Assembly (NCBI GenBank): GCA_041687295.1
Contig: JAWLCG010000311.1
Location: 1-6,200, forward strand
DNA length: 6,200 nt
DNA from: JAWLCG01 sp041687295
GTDB lineage: Bacteria > Planctomycetota > Phycisphaerae > SM23-33 > FEN-1343
Direction of reading: 5' to 3'
Below the pieces are notes generated by a model that saw only the letters and a list, made by a program, of their open reading frames with translations, was not told where the DNA came from and ran no database searches. Numbering within the stretch: the stretch's first letter is position 1; every line of letters begins with the position of its first letter. Both the position numbers and the translations under genes were made by a program. Positions 6,159-6,200 of the stretch are shown in pieces.

Positions 6159-6190
6159 GGCCCTGAAGCGCGGAGGTGAGCCTCAGGGCC
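6159..6190 (-). terminator. hairpin with T-rich tail upstream of ileS
   Basis: On the minus strand GGCCCTGA (6183-6190) pairs with TCAGGGCC (6159-6166) around a 16-nt loop and is followed by GTTTCGTTTT, the form of a Rho-independent terminator. It most simply ends a minus-strand gene lying beyond the window edge, which would make ileS the start of its own transcript. A second GGCCCTGA at 6117-6124 could pair with the same TCAGGGCC, so an ileS leader attenuator is possible. The rest of 6061-6158 shows no open gene, no T-box consensus and no clear promoter. Confidence 0.5.
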
Positions 6191-6200
6191 GGCGGTGCTC

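Noticed and set aside
6061..6200. T-box riboswitch upstream of ileS.
   Set aside because: The conserved T-box sequence and the specifier-loop architecture are not visible, and the available leader is too short within the window.

Overview
The window is very GC-rich chromosomal DNA from a free-living bacterium. It carries three ordinary full-length bacterial genes and two unusually repetitive spacers. My impression is a member of the Planctomycetota or a neighbouring high-GC environmental lineage. That rests on the GC bias, the CACAGAG-type and 'GGGGCTCTGCCCC'-type intergenic repeats, and an IleS whose C-terminal zinc ribbon is degenerate. It is a guess, because no marker gene fixes the taxonomy.

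Layout. proC (pyrroline-5-carboxylate reductase, last step of proline synthesis) lies at 24-833 on the minus strand. A 606-bp divergent spacer (834-1439) holds a possible proC promoter and the first copy of a structured repeat of about 330 bp. A membrane-anchored SPFH/prohibitin-family protein follows at 1440-2369 on the plus strand. A 694-bp convergent spacer (2370-3063) holds a long hairpin just after the SPFH stop codon, the second copy of the repeat, and two perfect hairpins, one of them with a 19-bp stem. ileS (isoleucyl-tRNA synthetase) fills 3064-6060 on the minus strand. The last 140 bp (6061-6200) contain a hairpin with a T-rich tail on the minus strand. It is either the terminator of a gene beyond the window or a leader attenuator of ileS.

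The three genes do not form an obvious pathway: amino-acid synthesis, membrane organisation or protein quality control, and tRNA charging. Their orientations mean each is probably transcribed separately. No mobile-element gene, CRISPR array, tRNA or rRNA, defence system or secondary-metabolism gene is present.

The most unusual content is the non-coding direct repeat that brackets the SPFH gene. Both copies have the same orientation. Each contains a pair of imperfect inverted arms of 36-39 nt, several small hairpins whose stems are kept while their loops differ, and a 101-bp block that is identical between copies. A related hairpin module (CCCCGGGC-NN-GCCCGGGG) follows each copy. I see no convincing new multi-gene system here.
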